DNA from: Nostoc sp. CHAB 5824
Lineage (GTDB): Bacteria > Cyanobacteriota > Cyanobacteriia > Cyanobacteriales > Nostocaceae
Assembly (NCBI RefSeq): GCF_020829665.1
Contig: NZ_JAIVFT010000033.1
Span: forward strand, 1-45,474
Direction: 5' to 3'
DNA length: 45,474 nucleotides
A model generated the notes under the pieces. It did not search any database, was not told the DNA's origin, and saw only the letters and a program-made list of their open reading frames with translations. The position numbers and the translations under genes were made by a program. Within the stretch, counting starts at the first letter, position 1. Each line of letters opens with the position of its first letter. This document shows positions 33,602 through 42,381 of this stretch, in pieces.

Positions 33602-34918
33602 TTAAACTTTCTTGTATTTACCACCCTTAGCCGGGTCATTCCAATCACAAGCAAAGCCTTTAGTCTCTTTTACAAATTGATTCCAAGGAACTGGCTCAAC
33701 CGCTGTAGGAGTAGCATAGACAATATCAAACAAACCATCTTGCCTAACTTGACCAATCCGTACAACTTTGGATATGTGATGATTGGCATCCATTGTCACT
33801 TTACCTTCAGGTGCATCTATAGTTTGACCATAAGCCGCCGCCCGCACTTTATCTAAATCAGTAGTACCAGCTTTTTCTACTGCTTGCTTCCACAAATAAA
33901 CGGCAATGTATGCTGCTTCCATTGGGTCATTGGTTACCCGATTTTCACCGTACTCTTTCTTAAAAGCTGCAACAAACTTTTTGTTAGCAGGTGTGTCTAC
34001 TGTTTGGAAATAATTCCAAGCTGCATAGTGACCTTTGAGATACTCTACACCAATTGCTTTAACTTCTTCTTCAGCAATACTTACAGACATAGAAGGATAT
34101 TTTTCTGCTGTCAATCCAGCCCCTTTCAATTGTTTGAAAAAAGCAACATTGCTATCACCATTCAGGGTGTTATAAATAACGCCACCATTGGGCAAATTTT
34201 GCTTGATTTTAGTGATGATTGGTGTAACTTCTGTATTAGCAAGAGGTAAATAATCTTCACCAACTATTTTCCCACCTAAAGCTTCTAGTTGAGCTTTAAT
34301 AATTGTGTTAGCAGTCCGAGGAAAAACATAGTCAGAACCGACTAAGAAGAATTCTTTTCCTTTATTTTTTAACAGCCAATCAACTGATGGTTCAATTTGT
34401 TGATTGGGAGCAGCACCAGTGTAAAAAATATTTTTAGAACATTCTTGGCCTTCGTATTGCACAGGATACCAGAGCATGTGATTTTTGCTCTCGAATACTG
34501 GCTTCACATTCTTACGGCTAGCAGATGTCCAACAACCAAAAACTACAGCGACTTTATCTTGATCAATTAGCTTGGTTGCCTTTTCTCTAAAAGTATCCCA
34601 GTTAGAAGCACCATCTTCAGTAATGGCTTGAATTTGTTTACCTAAGACACCACCGGCTGCGTTAATTTCTTTGATTGCTAATTTTTCAGCATCGACAACA
34701 CTTTTTTCACTAATAGCCATTGTGCCACTCAGAGAGTGCAAAATACCTACTTTGATTGTGTCACCCGTAGTAGCAGCAGCAGGAGTTGCAGTAGGAGGTG
34801 CGACTGGACTTTCTGTAGCAGTTGGGGAATTATTCGCGCAAGCCTTCAGAAAAAAGCTGCTTCCAAAAGTTAAAGAACTGTAGATTAAAAACTTGCGTCT
34901 GTTAAATTGTCTTCTCAT
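33602..34918 (-). CDS. urtA: Urea ABC transporter substrate-binding lipoprotein UrtA
   Basis: A 438-residue periplasmic binding protein. I start it at 34918, giving MRRQFNRRKFLIYSSLTFGS, a Tat-type twin-arginine signal, followed by a lipobox FLKAC with Cys27. The longer frame from 34960 would put 14 unusual residues ahead of the signal. After a Pro/Thr/Ala linker come the UrtA family blocks: TIKVGILHSLSGTMAISEKS, VVFGCWTSASRKNVKPVFE, MLWYPVQYEGQECSKNIFY and NDPMEAAYIAVYLWKQAVE. It captures urea and delivers it to UrtBC. The upstream region has an NtcA-like site (35022-35035), consistent with nitrogen control. Confidence 0.95.
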   Translation of the reverse strand: MRRQFNRRKFLIYSSLTFGSSFFLKACANNSPTATESPVAPPTATPAAATTGDTIKVGILHSLSGTMAISEKSVVDAEKLAIKEINAAGGVLGKQIQAITEDGASNWDTFREKATKLIDQDKVAVVFGCWTSASRKNVKPVFESKNHMLWYPVQYEGQECSKNIFYTGAAPNQQIEPSVDWLLKNKGKEFFLVGSDYVFPRTANTIIKAQLEALGGKIVGEDYLPLANTEVTPIITKIKQNLPNGGVIYNTLNGDSNVAFFKQLKGAGLTAEKYPSMSVSIAEEEVKAIGVEYLKGHYAAWNYFQTVDTPANKKFVAAFKKEYGENRVTNDPMEAAYIAVYLWKQAVEKAGTTDLDKVRAAAYGQTIDAPEGKVTMDANHHISKVVRIGQVRQDGLFDIVYATPTAVEPVPWNQFVKETKGFACDWNDPAKGGKYKKV

Positions 34919-34992
34919 AATCTTTATGAATTTTCCTCTTGATGAATCAACCAACTTCATAGAAAGCTGACAATATCAAACTTTAAAGTGTG

Positions 34993-35035
34993 ATAATAGT
35001 GCGATAGTTTACTAGTAAAAAGTTACTTCTTATAC
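34993..35035 (-). promoter_or_regulatory. NtcA-type activated promoter of the urt operon
   Basis: On the minus strand GTA-N8-AAC (35035 down to 35022) differs by one base from the NtcA consensus GTA-N8-TAC. It is followed 23 bases later by TATTAT (34998-34993), a -10 box. This 20-24 base spacing is the layout of class II NtcA promoters in cyanobacteria. It lies about 75 bases upstream of the urtA start. Confidence 0.6.
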
Positions 35036-35112
35036 AAAAAGTTGGTTTTTTGTAATAAAAAAATAATTTTATAATATTAATCTTTGTTAAGCCTAGTATT
35101 GTGAAATTATTG

Positions 35113-36258
35113 TTAGCGATGAAGAGATAGCTGGATAATAATCTCATCTTTATTGCCGGATGCAAAATTAGCAAAGCGTTTTGCCAAAGGTGGTATAATT
35201 ACTAAAGGATTACTAAACCCAGAGAATAGATGAACGCTATCAAATTCTGGGATAGTACCAATCAAAGGCAGGCGATCGCTACTAAATGCTACCAAGCAAT
35301 GATGCCAAGTCCCTGCTAAATTCTCTAAAGCTGGTAAAATTTGACCAACGCTTCTTCGCAACCATTTTTCACTTTCCTCTGAGTTTACCTTGGCATGAGG
35401 ATCTGTGAGAACGCGGCTAATTTGACCGATGCGAAAGCTACCATCTTGAAACTGAATCGCACCCGCATCTAAACTTGGCGGTACTGGCTCATTACCTAGT
35501 TCATCCCACAATTCATCAACTTGGGTAGATTCAGCTTCTAGTTGAAATCGTTGCAGATTAGCTGGCATAACTAAGGTGCGTAACTGCACATCCACAGGTG
35601 GAGTTTCAATGATTTCTGCGTGGGTAAAATACAGCTTGACGGAAATACCAGCAGATTTTAGAAGCTGGCGGCTGAGTCCACCCGCACAAATGGCAACGTT
35701 AGCACTGTGGAAAGTTGCAGTGGTGGTTTTTACACCATCTTGCAGTACTTGCAATACTTGGCTAATCTGCATTTCACCCCCAGCACGCAGAAACGCTTGG
35801 ATATAGGCTAGTGCTGTTTTTTCTGGGTGGATATGACCGTGTTTAACAGTTAAAGCACCAGATATCGCCTCTCGATTTAGCAGTGGTTCCAACTCACAAG
35901 CTTCTTGGACACTCAGTAAACGGGGTGGAATGGCAAAATGATTATATGATGCAGCCGTTGCTTCTGGGTCACTATGGGCTGAAATAGTAAGTAATAAATC
36001 TAATTCTCGAAACTGGATATCAGCGTCTAACTCTTGAGATAGGATATTGTAACGCGCGAGCGCTTCTTCGCATAATTGACGAGTTATTGGTGTAGTACCC
36101 GACCAATAAGCAAGCCCACCATAACTATAACGAGTTGCATTTTGTGGTGTTTCATATTGCTCCAACAAAAGTACAGAAAAGCCAGTTTTCGACAGTTCAT
36201 AGGCGAGTGCAGCACCCGCAATTCCACTACCAACCACAATCCAGTCGTAGGTTTTCAT
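35113..36258 (-). CDS. FAD-dependent amino-acid oxidase (DAO family)
   Basis: A 381-residue flavoprotein. The N-terminal Rossmann motif is WIVVGSGIAGAALAYELSKT (GxGxxG), followed by FSVLLLEQYETPQNAT. The substrate part has NVAICAGGLSRQLLKSAGIS and, near the end, LPLIGTIPEFDSVHLFSGFS. It belongs to the glycine oxidase/D-amino-acid oxidase/sarcosine oxidase group; the exact substrate is not readable. It could release ammonium from amino acids, which would suit its place next to the urea operon, but that is inference. It is likely co-transcribed with the 2OG oxygenase upstream (64 bp). Confidence 0.85.
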   Translation of the reverse strand: MKTYDWIVVGSGIAGAALAYELSKTGFSVLLLEQYETPQNATRYSYGGLAYWSGTTPITRQLCEEALARYNILSQELDADIQFRELDLLLTISAHSDPEATAASYNHFAIPPRLLSVQEACELEPLLNREAISGALTVKHGHIHPEKTALAYIQAFLRAGGEMQISQVLQVLQDGVKTTTATFHSANVAICAGGLSRQLLKSAGISVKLYFTHAEIIETPPVDVQLRTLVMPANLQRFQLEAESTQVDELWDELGNEPVPPSLDAGAIQFQDGSFRIGQISRVLTDPHAKVNSEESEKWLRRSVGQILPALENLAGTWHHCLVAFSSDRLPLIGTIPEFDSVHLFSGFSNPLVIIPPLAKRFANFASGNKDEIIIQLSLHR

Positions 36259-36322
36259 ATTAAATGTCTTTCTTAATTACGAATTACGTCGCTTGCTTCT
36301 CGCCGGAGGCGAGTATTACGAA

Positions 36323-37216
36323 TTACGAATTACCATAAGTTGCTTGTAAACGACTTAAAAGATATTCTTCCGCAAGGATAGGCGGATAAATAGCTGGTTG
36401 TTCTTTCTGGCAACTTTCCAGACAAGCTATTTCTGTATCATCATTAGGATGACAGAAAAAAGCCATAGAATAACGGGACTGCTTCACCTTGTTATTACTG
36501 GGAATCATTACTCGATGCTTGGTTGAGCAAAATATATCATTTGTCCACTGTTGCATTAAATCGCCAGTATTAACTACCACAGTATCAGGAATCGCAGGTG
36601 CAGCAATCCAATTTCCAGATGCTGTCTGTACTTCCAACCCGCCAACGTCATCTTGGAAAAGTAAAGTAATACTGCCATAATCGGAATGCTCACCAGCACG
36701 CACCTGTCCGGGTTTGGGTGGTATCTGCAATGGGGGATAGTGCAGCGCTCGCAAGGTATGATTTTGTTGATTGTGTCTTGTGATAAAAAAATCTTCTGGC
36801 AATTCCAATGCCAAAGCATAAGCTTGTAACACTGTGTTAGCAAGTTCTGTGCAACTATCATAAAAGGCAAGAATAGAAGCATCTATGTTTACAGCCTCTT
36901 GTTTGCTTAAATTCAACGCCTCTTTCAAGTCGCCTGGTTTGTTGGGGTTAAGACGTTCTCTCTCAATACCGACGTATCCTGTATTATTAAACTCATCACT
37001 CCAAGCTTGCTTTTGCTTAACTTCTAAGGGTAAATTGAAGAAAGATTTACTGTAAGTGAATACTTGCCTTATTAAATCTTTTGATATTCCTGAATTCTGT
37101 AAGTACATGAAGCCAATTTCATGGCAAGTTTGATAGATTTGTTTGATAACAGTTTGCCGAGTTATTGTATTGCCATTGGTAAAGGCAGTTAAATCTATTA
37201 TTGGAATTGTAACCAT
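36323..37216 (-). CDS. 2-oxoglutarate/Fe(II) oxygenase, isopenicillin-N-synthase type
   Basis: A 297-residue dioxygenase. The N-terminal DIOX_N-like part contains QTCHEIGFMYLQNSGISKDL and YVGIERERLNP. The catalytic jelly roll shows the iron ligands HxD in AGEHSDYGSITLLF and the distal His in STKHRVMIP, with the 2-oxoglutarate RxS in KQSRYSMAFF. Such enzymes oxidise small molecules, ethylene or antibiotic precursors; the substrate cannot be named. It lies upstream of the FAD oxidase on the same strand, so the two may act on related metabolites. Confidence 0.88.
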   Translation of the reverse strand: MVTIPIIDLTAFTNGNTITRQTVIKQIYQTCHEIGFMYLQNSGISKDLIRQVFTYSKSFFNLPLEVKQKQAWSDEFNNTGYVGIERERLNPNKPGDLKEALNLSKQEAVNIDASILAFYDSCTELANTVLQAYALALELPEDFFITRHNQQNHTLRALHYPPLQIPPKPGQVRAGEHSDYGSITLLFQDDVGGLEVQTASGNWIAAPAIPDTVVVNTGDLMQQWTNDIFCSTKHRVMIPSNNKVKQSRYSMAFFCHPNDDTEIACLESCQKEQPAIYPPILAEEYLLSRLQATYGNS

Positions 37217-37286
37217 TTATATATAATTAGAAATTTGGTGTTTTGTTAACAGTAGTATACTCAATACTTAGGTACGTAACTTTACA

Positions 37287-37871
37287 ATGACTCTTGCTCC
37301 TTGGCGAAGTGCGATCGCTCATGCACTCCATCGCAACCGCAGCCTTGTTTATGCCCGTTACCTCCAACTAGCAACAGTACAGGCAAACGGTCGCCCCGCT
37401 AATCGTACCCTAGTCTTTCGCGGTTTTCTAGAAGATACAAACCAGCTAAAATTTATTACCGATACTCGTAGCGCTAAAGCCGACCAAATACAACAACAAC
37501 CTTGGGCAGAAGTTTGCTGGTACTTCCCCAATACACGAGAACAATTCCGAATCACTGGCTGTTTGACTCTGGTAAGTAATGATGATTCGCACCAGGATTT
37601 ACAGCCAGCCCGCATTTCCATTTGGCAAGAACTGAGTGATGCTGCACGTTTACAGTTTGCTTGGCCTCATCCTGGTAAACCTAGAGTCTTGGAATTGGAA
37701 GCTTTTGAGCCAGCAGCACCCGACCCCGTGCAACCAGCACCTAATTTTTGTCTACTGCTACTCGACCCAGTGCAGGTAGACCACTTAGAATTGCGGGGCG
37801 AACCACAAAATAGAAAGTTTTATCGCCAAGATGAAAATCAAGAATGGTTTTGTGAAGAAATTAATCCTTAA
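37287..37871 (+). CDS. Alr4036-type FMN-binding PPOX-like protein
   Basis: A 194-residue split-barrel flavin protein: WRSAIAHALHRNRSLVYARY, LQLATVQANGRPANRTLVFR, then QLKFITDTRSAKADQIQQQP, AEVCWYFPNTREQFRITG and a C-terminal DHLELRGEPQNRKFYRQDEN. This is the pyridoxamine-phosphate-oxidase-like Alr4036 family known from cyanobacteria. Members bind FMN; whether they oxidise pyridoxamine phosphate is uncertain. It is divergent from the 2OG oxygenase, with 70 bp between them. Confidence 0.87.
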   Translation: MTLAPWRSAIAHALHRNRSLVYARYLQLATVQANGRPANRTLVFRGFLEDTNQLKFITDTRSAKADQIQQQPWAEVCWYFPNTREQFRITGCLTLVSNDDSHQDLQPARISIWQELSDAARLQFAWPHPGKPRVLELEAFEPAAPDPVQPAPNFCLLLLDPVQVDHLELRGEPQNRKFYRQDENQEWFCEEINP

Positions 37872-37953
37872 TTTTGTCAGTTAGGAGTTATAAGTTGGAA
37901 GGTGCAAAGATAATTTTTATTGCTCACTCCTCACTCGTAACTCCTAACTTTAT

Positions 37954-38718
37954 TTAAATACCCGCACCATCTAAAAACTGCTGTATTGCCTTATCTTTAA
38001 GGCTACACACAGGAGCATTTTGTGATAAATCAGCTTGGTTAGAAGCTACACAACCTGCCAATACAGGAGTTTTTTCAGAAGAGTTGGTACGCTGAAGAGT
38101 TTGTATTTGTTCTTCTAGTGCCTCAATTCGGTCTACTAAAGCACGAATCACTTCAGCTTCCGAATCTGGTAAGTTATTGTGTTCAAGAGGTGCAACTCGG
38201 ACTCCAGAACGATATATAATGCGCCCAGGCACGCCCACTACAGTACAGTCTGAAGGCACATCCCTTAGAACAACAGACCCAGCGCCAATACGGACATTAT
38301 TTCCAACTTGGATATTGCCCAGCACTTTTGCTCCAGCTCCGACTACGACATTTTCGCCCACAGTGGGATGGCGTTTGCCACATTCTTTACCAGTACCTCC
38401 AAGGGTGACACCTTGATAAATTAGAGCATAGTCTCCCACGATCGCAGTTTCACCAATTACTACACCCATGCCGTGGTCAATAAACACACTTTTTCCAATT
38501 GCTGCACCAGGGTGGATTTCAATTCCAGTCAAAAACCGAGCCAAGTGAGAAATCAGCCGGGGAATAAAGGGAAGACCAACAGTATAGAGCCAGTGAGCCA
38601 GCCTATGGAATAGCAGGGCTTGCAAACCAGGGTAACAAAATAAAACTTCCAACCAGTTACGGGCAGCTGGGTCACGTTCAAATATGATACGAAAGTCAGC
38701 ACGCAGTATAGATAGCAC
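37954..38718 (-). CDS. cysE: Serine O-acetyltransferase
   Basis: A 254-residue CysE. The N-terminal helical region (ILRADFRIIFERDPAARNWL) is followed by a left-handed beta helix of hexapeptide repeats: HPGAAIGKSVFIDHGMGVVI, GETAIVGD, YQGVTLGGTG, HPTVGENVVVGAGAKVLG and GVPGRII. His in FIDHGMG is the catalytic residue. It makes O-acetylserine from serine and acetyl-CoA for cysteine synthesis. The C-terminal 65 residues are longer than in the shortest homologues and contain a coiled coil (EVIRALVDRIEALEEQIQTL). Confidence 0.95.
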   Translation of the reverse strand: MLSILRADFRIIFERDPAARNWLEVLFCYPGLQALLFHRLAHWLYTVGLPFIPRLISHLARFLTGIEIHPGAAIGKSVFIDHGMGVVIGETAIVGDYALIYQGVTLGGTGKECGKRHPTVGENVVVGAGAKVLGNIQVGNNVRIGAGSVVLRDVPSDCTVVGVPGRIIYRSGVRVAPLEHNNLPDSEAEVIRALVDRIEALEEQIQTLQRTNSSEKTPVLAGCVASNQADLSQNAPVCSLKDKAIQQFLDGAGI

Positions 38719-38823
38719 GAGATAGCACCCTCGGAAAGCACAACAAGCTACTCTCCCATATTATCGTCTCAGGCGTTACACCTAAAAATTAGGAATGGAG
38801 CATTGGGAAGAGGCAGAGGGGAG

Positions 38824-38879
38824 ACAAGGGGACAAGGGGACAAGGGGACAAGGGGACAAGGGGACAAGGGGACAAGGGG
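38824..38879. repeat. 8-bp tandem repeat (ACAAGGGG)x7
   Basis: Seven perfect copies of ACAAGGGG run from 38824 to 38879 in the spacer upstream of cysE and downstream of the secreted-protein gene. Partial CCTTGTC copies in the opposite sense follow at about 38900-38915, so the segment could fold back. It is a low-complexity repeat of the STRR kind. Confidence 0.9.
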
Positions 38880-38939
38880 TGAGAACTTGCAACAAGTCTT
38901 TCCCCTTGTCTCCAAGTCCTTTTCTCCCTGCTCCCTACT

Positions 38940-39431
38940 TCACTCCTGCTCCACTCTCAGAGTGTAATCGCGCTTGGCCCCAGGATTAAATGTACCTACC
39001 CAAATCCGATAAGTGCCACTTTTCCAATTGCGATCGCTAACGCTGGCATCTTTACTTTTACCAGTGTCATCGCCGCAACGAATTGTTGTTTGATCTGGTC
39101 CTTGAATCAGTAAAGTGGTGTCGTTGCCCTTGCTATCGACTTGTATTGTCATCTGGGAAAAGTCCTTTTCCAAAACCATAATGTGATCTGGATTGGGATC
39201 GGCAAAGCCAATACAGGCTTTTTGATCGCGATCGCGGTTACTTATGGCAGACAATGAGTAAGAACCACCAGTAAACCCCTGCACCGTTCCTTGTGCTGGA
39301 TCAAAGTTTGTAGATAGATTGAAAGTACCAAAATTTGCTGTCTCTGCTATTACAGGCGTAGCTGTGATGGCGGTAAGTAAAGCCAAAAGCCAGCCGCCGC
39401 GAAACTGAAGTCGGGGGCGACAGTATTTCAT
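38940..39431 (-). CDS. Secreted beta-sandwich (PPC-like) protein
   Basis: A 163-residue exported protein. A basic start and hydrophobic core (WLLALLTAITATPVIAETAN) give a type I signal peptide with cleavage likely after VIA. The mature part shows KACIGFADPNPDHIMVLEKD, VDSKGNDTTLLIQGPDQTTI, RCGDDTGKSKDASV and SGTYRIWVGTFNPG, the arrangement of bacterial pre-peptidase C-terminal (PPC)-like domains, which often end extracellular enzymes but also occur alone. Two cysteines could form a disulphide. It has no evident operon partner. Confidence 0.8.
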   Translation of the reverse strand: MKYCRPRLQFRGGWLLALLTAITATPVIAETANFGTFNLSTNFDPAQGTVQGFTGGSYSLSAISNRDRDQKACIGFADPNPDHIMVLEKDFSQMTIQVDSKGNDTTLLIQGPDQTTIRCGDDTGKSKDASVSDRNWKSGTYRIWVGTFNPGAKRDYTLRVEQE

Positions 39432-39815
39432 AGTAGCCCTCCAACAGGCTGTTAAATTAGTAGTGATATATACATTCTAATTAAAAAAATCCAGTGAAAT
39501 TTCAGTTGGTTGTGCCACATTAAAATGTGCCACAATTGAGGTTTTTGAAAGCAAGCAGGTAATTGCTAGGTTGTTTCTTGATCTAAACAGCATACAATTC
39601 CCCAACTGATTATTTAGATATGATTACCTCTGTTAAATACAGGATATTCTCTTTTAAAGAAAACCCTCGACAATCTTGGGTAAGTAGCCAATAACTATCC
39701 AAAAATTACAACTACAAATAGCAAAGCCTACAGACAATCTACTTAACATGGGATAAGAAAGTGTAGAAGGTAAAATAATTTTTAACCTTCTACACTTTGA
39801 GATTCTGTGAAAATC
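39432..39815. other. Intergenic region with DUF3352 terminator
   Basis: 384 AT-rich bases. Contents are the long stem-loop at 39758-39798, a direct repeat TGTGCCACA at about 39511 and 39526, and presumably the promoter of the secreted-protein gene. No gene is seen. Confidence 0.5.
39758..39798 (-). terminator. Stem-loop downstream of the DUF3352 gene
   Basis: AAAGTGTAGAAGGT and ACCTTCTACACTTT pair perfectly over 14 bp with a 13-nt A/T loop, 18 bp beyond the DUF3352 stop. On the minus strand a short GAGATT/AATCTC hairpin precedes it. There is no long T run. Confidence 0.65.
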
Positions 39816-41459
39816 TCATGAATTATTGAGTTGGAGGAAAACGCCACCTTTGAGCGCTCCTGTGTCAGTTCCATAACTACTGACTGTGAGCGATCGCAGA
39901 TTATCAAAAAACGGTTTCCCTAAAACTTCCACTAGCTTGAGAATCGGTACTTGACGCTCTAACAAATTCTGGCTCTTTGTCCAGTCAAGATATATATAGC
40001 CTTGATTTGGTTGGTGAATCGCAGCAATACTATTTTGAAAATTGGGATTATCAATTAAGGAATTATCCTTGGTTGTAAGGATTTCATTCATCGTTTCTAG
40101 GTCAGAGGTGAAAATTTCGTAATTTCCTAAGTTTGTATGCAATCCCAGCACTTTTGTTTCAATATTGAACGATGGCCGGTGTTTGACATCTGTTTTTGTA
40201 GTAGCCGTAGTTAACTCTGTCCAAGCAGAGATTTTTTGCTTGTCTATAGTCAGGGGATTAATGCTGAGTCCATTAGATGAAGCGATCGCATCTAATCGAG
40301 CAACACCTTGTTCTACACTCTCAGATTTTTCTACTACAAAAATCCAATGGGGTGTTTGCTCTTGAGGTAACAATGCTATAGCATATTCTCCTTGTACCCA
40401 GCTAAAAACATCCTCTGGCAAGTTTATGCCCCAGCGTTTTTGAACATCCGCTAAGGGTTTTGCTAACCGAGAAACTACATCTTCTTGAGAACCATATATA
40501 GTCGCTGTTGCTTGTCTCCAGAGTTTGGCTAAATCACTATTACCCAAATTACTCAAATTTGAGCCGGAAATTGCCAAACCTGCAAACGCTGGAACATACT
40601 GCAATGCCCCTACAGGTTTAGATAGTGGTGAAGATGGGGAAACAATTTCCGATGAAGTTAGAAAGCTGGTTTCTGCTAGCAAGCCTTTGGGGTTCAACGT
40701 CAGGGAAATAATTTCGCTGTCATAGATTTGTTCTGGCAATTCTAAACCTTGCCATTTTGCCACTATAGGAAGATTCAAGAAAGCTACAGCTAATCCCCCT
40801 TTAGGAAGTTGTTTTGTCGCTTTTTGGTATTCGGGGGAGCTAGTCAAATTCAGATCGGGCGCTTGGACGTTATTGATGGCGTCTCGCAAAACTTTCGGAT
40901 CGTTAGCAAACAACACAAAGCCTTCACCAACAATAGCACCTGCAAGCAAGTCCTGATTGTCATAAATTAGCTTTACGCCTTTGTATTGTTCAACAGCTAA
41001 ATTTGCCCCACCTAACGCTCGTTTGGAAAACAACAACTCGACAAACTCGCGGCTTTTCTCCGGTTGCTTGGTTGCTAGTGCCAACAGATACCCTGGCTGC
41101 TGTCCGTTTTCTCGATCGCGATCAATATCTAAGGTGGTGATAGCTAAGGTAATTTCATTCCCTAACCAGGGTTGAACGTCTTGTTTGTAATCTATACCAC
41201 TCTTGGCGAATAAACTGGTTTTGAGTTTAGATAGTTCTCCTTCACGCTCCAACGCCTGCAAACGGTCGGGATTTGCCAGTAATGAAACCATTACAGGGGA
41301 CAGTTTCGACACAAATATGGTTGCATTAGGCTGTCCGGTAGAAGCAGTGAGGTTAGCTGGACTTTTGGCGAAAAACCAGTAAAAACTAGCGATCGCAATT
41401 ACTAGCAGTGCGATCGCACCAGCTACGATAAAACCAATAAATGAACGTTGCCTATTCAC
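39816..41459 (-). CDS. DUF3352 domain-containing membrane-anchored protein
   Basis: A 547-residue protein with one N-terminal membrane helix (GFIVAGAIALLVIAIASFYW) and a large, presumably periplasmic part. DUF3352 features visible are ATIFVSKLSPVMVSLLANPD, VQPWLGNEITLAITTLDIDR, GYLLALATKQPEKSREFVEL, LIYDNQDLLAGAIVGEGFVL and FANDPKVLRDAI. Proteins of this cyanobacterial family have no defined function. It ends in the stem-loop at 39758-39798 and seems to be transcribed alone. Confidence 0.88.
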   Translation of the reverse strand: MNRQRSFIGFIVAGAIALLVIAIASFYWFFAKSPANLTASTGQPNATIFVSKLSPVMVSLLANPDRLQALEREGELSKLKTSLFAKSGIDYKQDVQPWLGNEITLAITTLDIDRDRENGQQPGYLLALATKQPEKSREFVELLFSKRALGGANLAVEQYKGVKLIYDNQDLLAGAIVGEGFVLFANDPKVLRDAINNVQAPDLNLTSSPEYQKATKQLPKGGLAVAFLNLPIVAKWQGLELPEQIYDSEIISLTLNPKGLLAETSFLTSSEIVSPSSPLSKPVGALQYVPAFAGLAISGSNLSNLGNSDLAKLWRQATATIYGSQEDVVSRLAKPLADVQKRWGINLPEDVFSWVQGEYAIALLPQEQTPHWIFVVEKSESVEQGVARLDAIASSNGLSINPLTIDKQKISAWTELTTATTKTDVKHRPSFNIETKVLGLHTNLGNYEIFTSDLETMNEILTTKDNSLIDNPNFQNSIAAIHQPNQGYIYLDWTKSQNLLERQVPILKLVEVLGKPFFDNLRSLTVSSYGTDTGALKGGVFLQLNNS

Positions 41460-41616
41460 ATTAAACCTTTAAAAAAGACGGTTTACAGCCATTTAAGCAG
41501 AAAGCCTACCAGAATCTATCAGCCTTCTTGAGAATGGATACTCATGCAAAGGCAGAGATTTTCTGCCACCATAAATAGGATTAGGACTGTTTATCGGGAA
41601 TTCTTTTACTTAACCC

Positions 41617-41949
41617 ATGAACCAGATTAGTGTAGAAGAACTGGCACAACGTCTTTCTTCTGGTGATGCAAGTATTCAGCTAGTAGATGTGCGCGAACCA
41701 CAAGAATTGGAGATCGCTAGCATTGAGGGCTTTGTGAACCTACCCCTGAGTCAATTTGCTGAATGGGGAGATCAAGTCCCGAACCTCTTCAATCCCCAAG
41801 CTGAAACCCTTGTATTATGCCACCACGGCATCCGCTCTGCCCAGATGTGCCAGTGGTTAATTGCTCAAGGTTTTACAAATGTGCAAAATATTTCGGGTGG
41901 TATTGATGCTTACTCCCTCTTAGTAGACCATTCAATTCCCCAGTATTAG
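41617..41949 (+). CDS. Rhodanese-like domain protein
   Basis: A 110-residue single rhodanese domain: ISVEELAQRLSSGDASIQLV, DVREPQE, GFVNLPLSQF, active-site Cys68 in LVLCHHGIRSAQM, then GFTNVQNISGGIDAY. The active cysteine is intact, so persulphide (sulphur) transfer is possible. Size and motifs match the single-domain GlpE-like group common in cyanobacteria. Followed 22 bp later by a terminator-like hairpin, so it is monocistronic. Confidence 0.92.
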   Translation: MNQISVEELAQRLSSGDASIQLVDVREPQELEIASIEGFVNLPLSQFAEWGDQVPNLFNPQAETLVLCHHGIRSAQMCQWLIAQGFTNVQNISGGIDAYSLLVDHSIPQY

Positions 41950-42381
41950 CTTGTGTTTAGGCGGATTACTTAGATGGAAGAATAACTTCCATCTCACTTT
42001 TGTTATGCTGAAAATAGCAGTAAATAAACTTAGGGGCTTGCTAGGAAAGCTTGCAACTTTCTTACATAACTTTCCAACCCAATCTTAGCTTGGATTGCCG
42101 CAAAAATACGTATACAATAATACTTTTATAAGTGTAGAATTATGCAAAAATAAGGCAGAAAAAGATGTTGTAAATTCAAACTTTCAGCTTTTGCAGCAAA
42201 AGCCTAGATTCTATTTAGAGTGCACTTTTAAAGAGTGGTGTACGTCAACCTTAAGATTAATTATCACAATAAAGTTGTATAATTTGCTATCTTAATTAAT
42301 TATTAATATTCTTTGTTTTCAATTAAATCTAGAAATTTTTCCAGAGTTTGATTAAAATTTGCCTCTAGCAAAACATACCTT
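41950..42381. other. Intergenic region before hrcA
   Basis: 432 AT-rich bases with the hairpin at 41972-41994 and no credible gene. The only longer frame (42095-42295) starts at TTG, has no ribosome site and lacks any family feature. I saw no CIRCE-like inverted repeat (TTAGCACTC-N9-GAGTGCTAA). Confidence 0.5.
41972..41994 (+). terminator. Terminator of the rhodanese gene
   Basis: AGATGGAAG and CTTCCATCT form a perfect 9-bp stem with an AATAA loop, starting 22 bp after the stop and followed by CACTTTTG, a short T run. Confidence 0.65.

Noticed and set aside
34919..34960. Longer start for UrtA
   Set aside because: It would place 14 charged residues ahead of the Tat lipoprotein signal, which normally lies at the N-terminus.
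42095..42295. 66-codon frame before hrcA
   Set aside because: TTG start, no ribosome site, lysine/asparagine-rich AT-biased content and no recognisable motif.
41950..42381. CIRCE operator before hrcA
   Set aside because: No TTAGCACTC-N9-GAGTGCTAA-like inverted repeat is visible.
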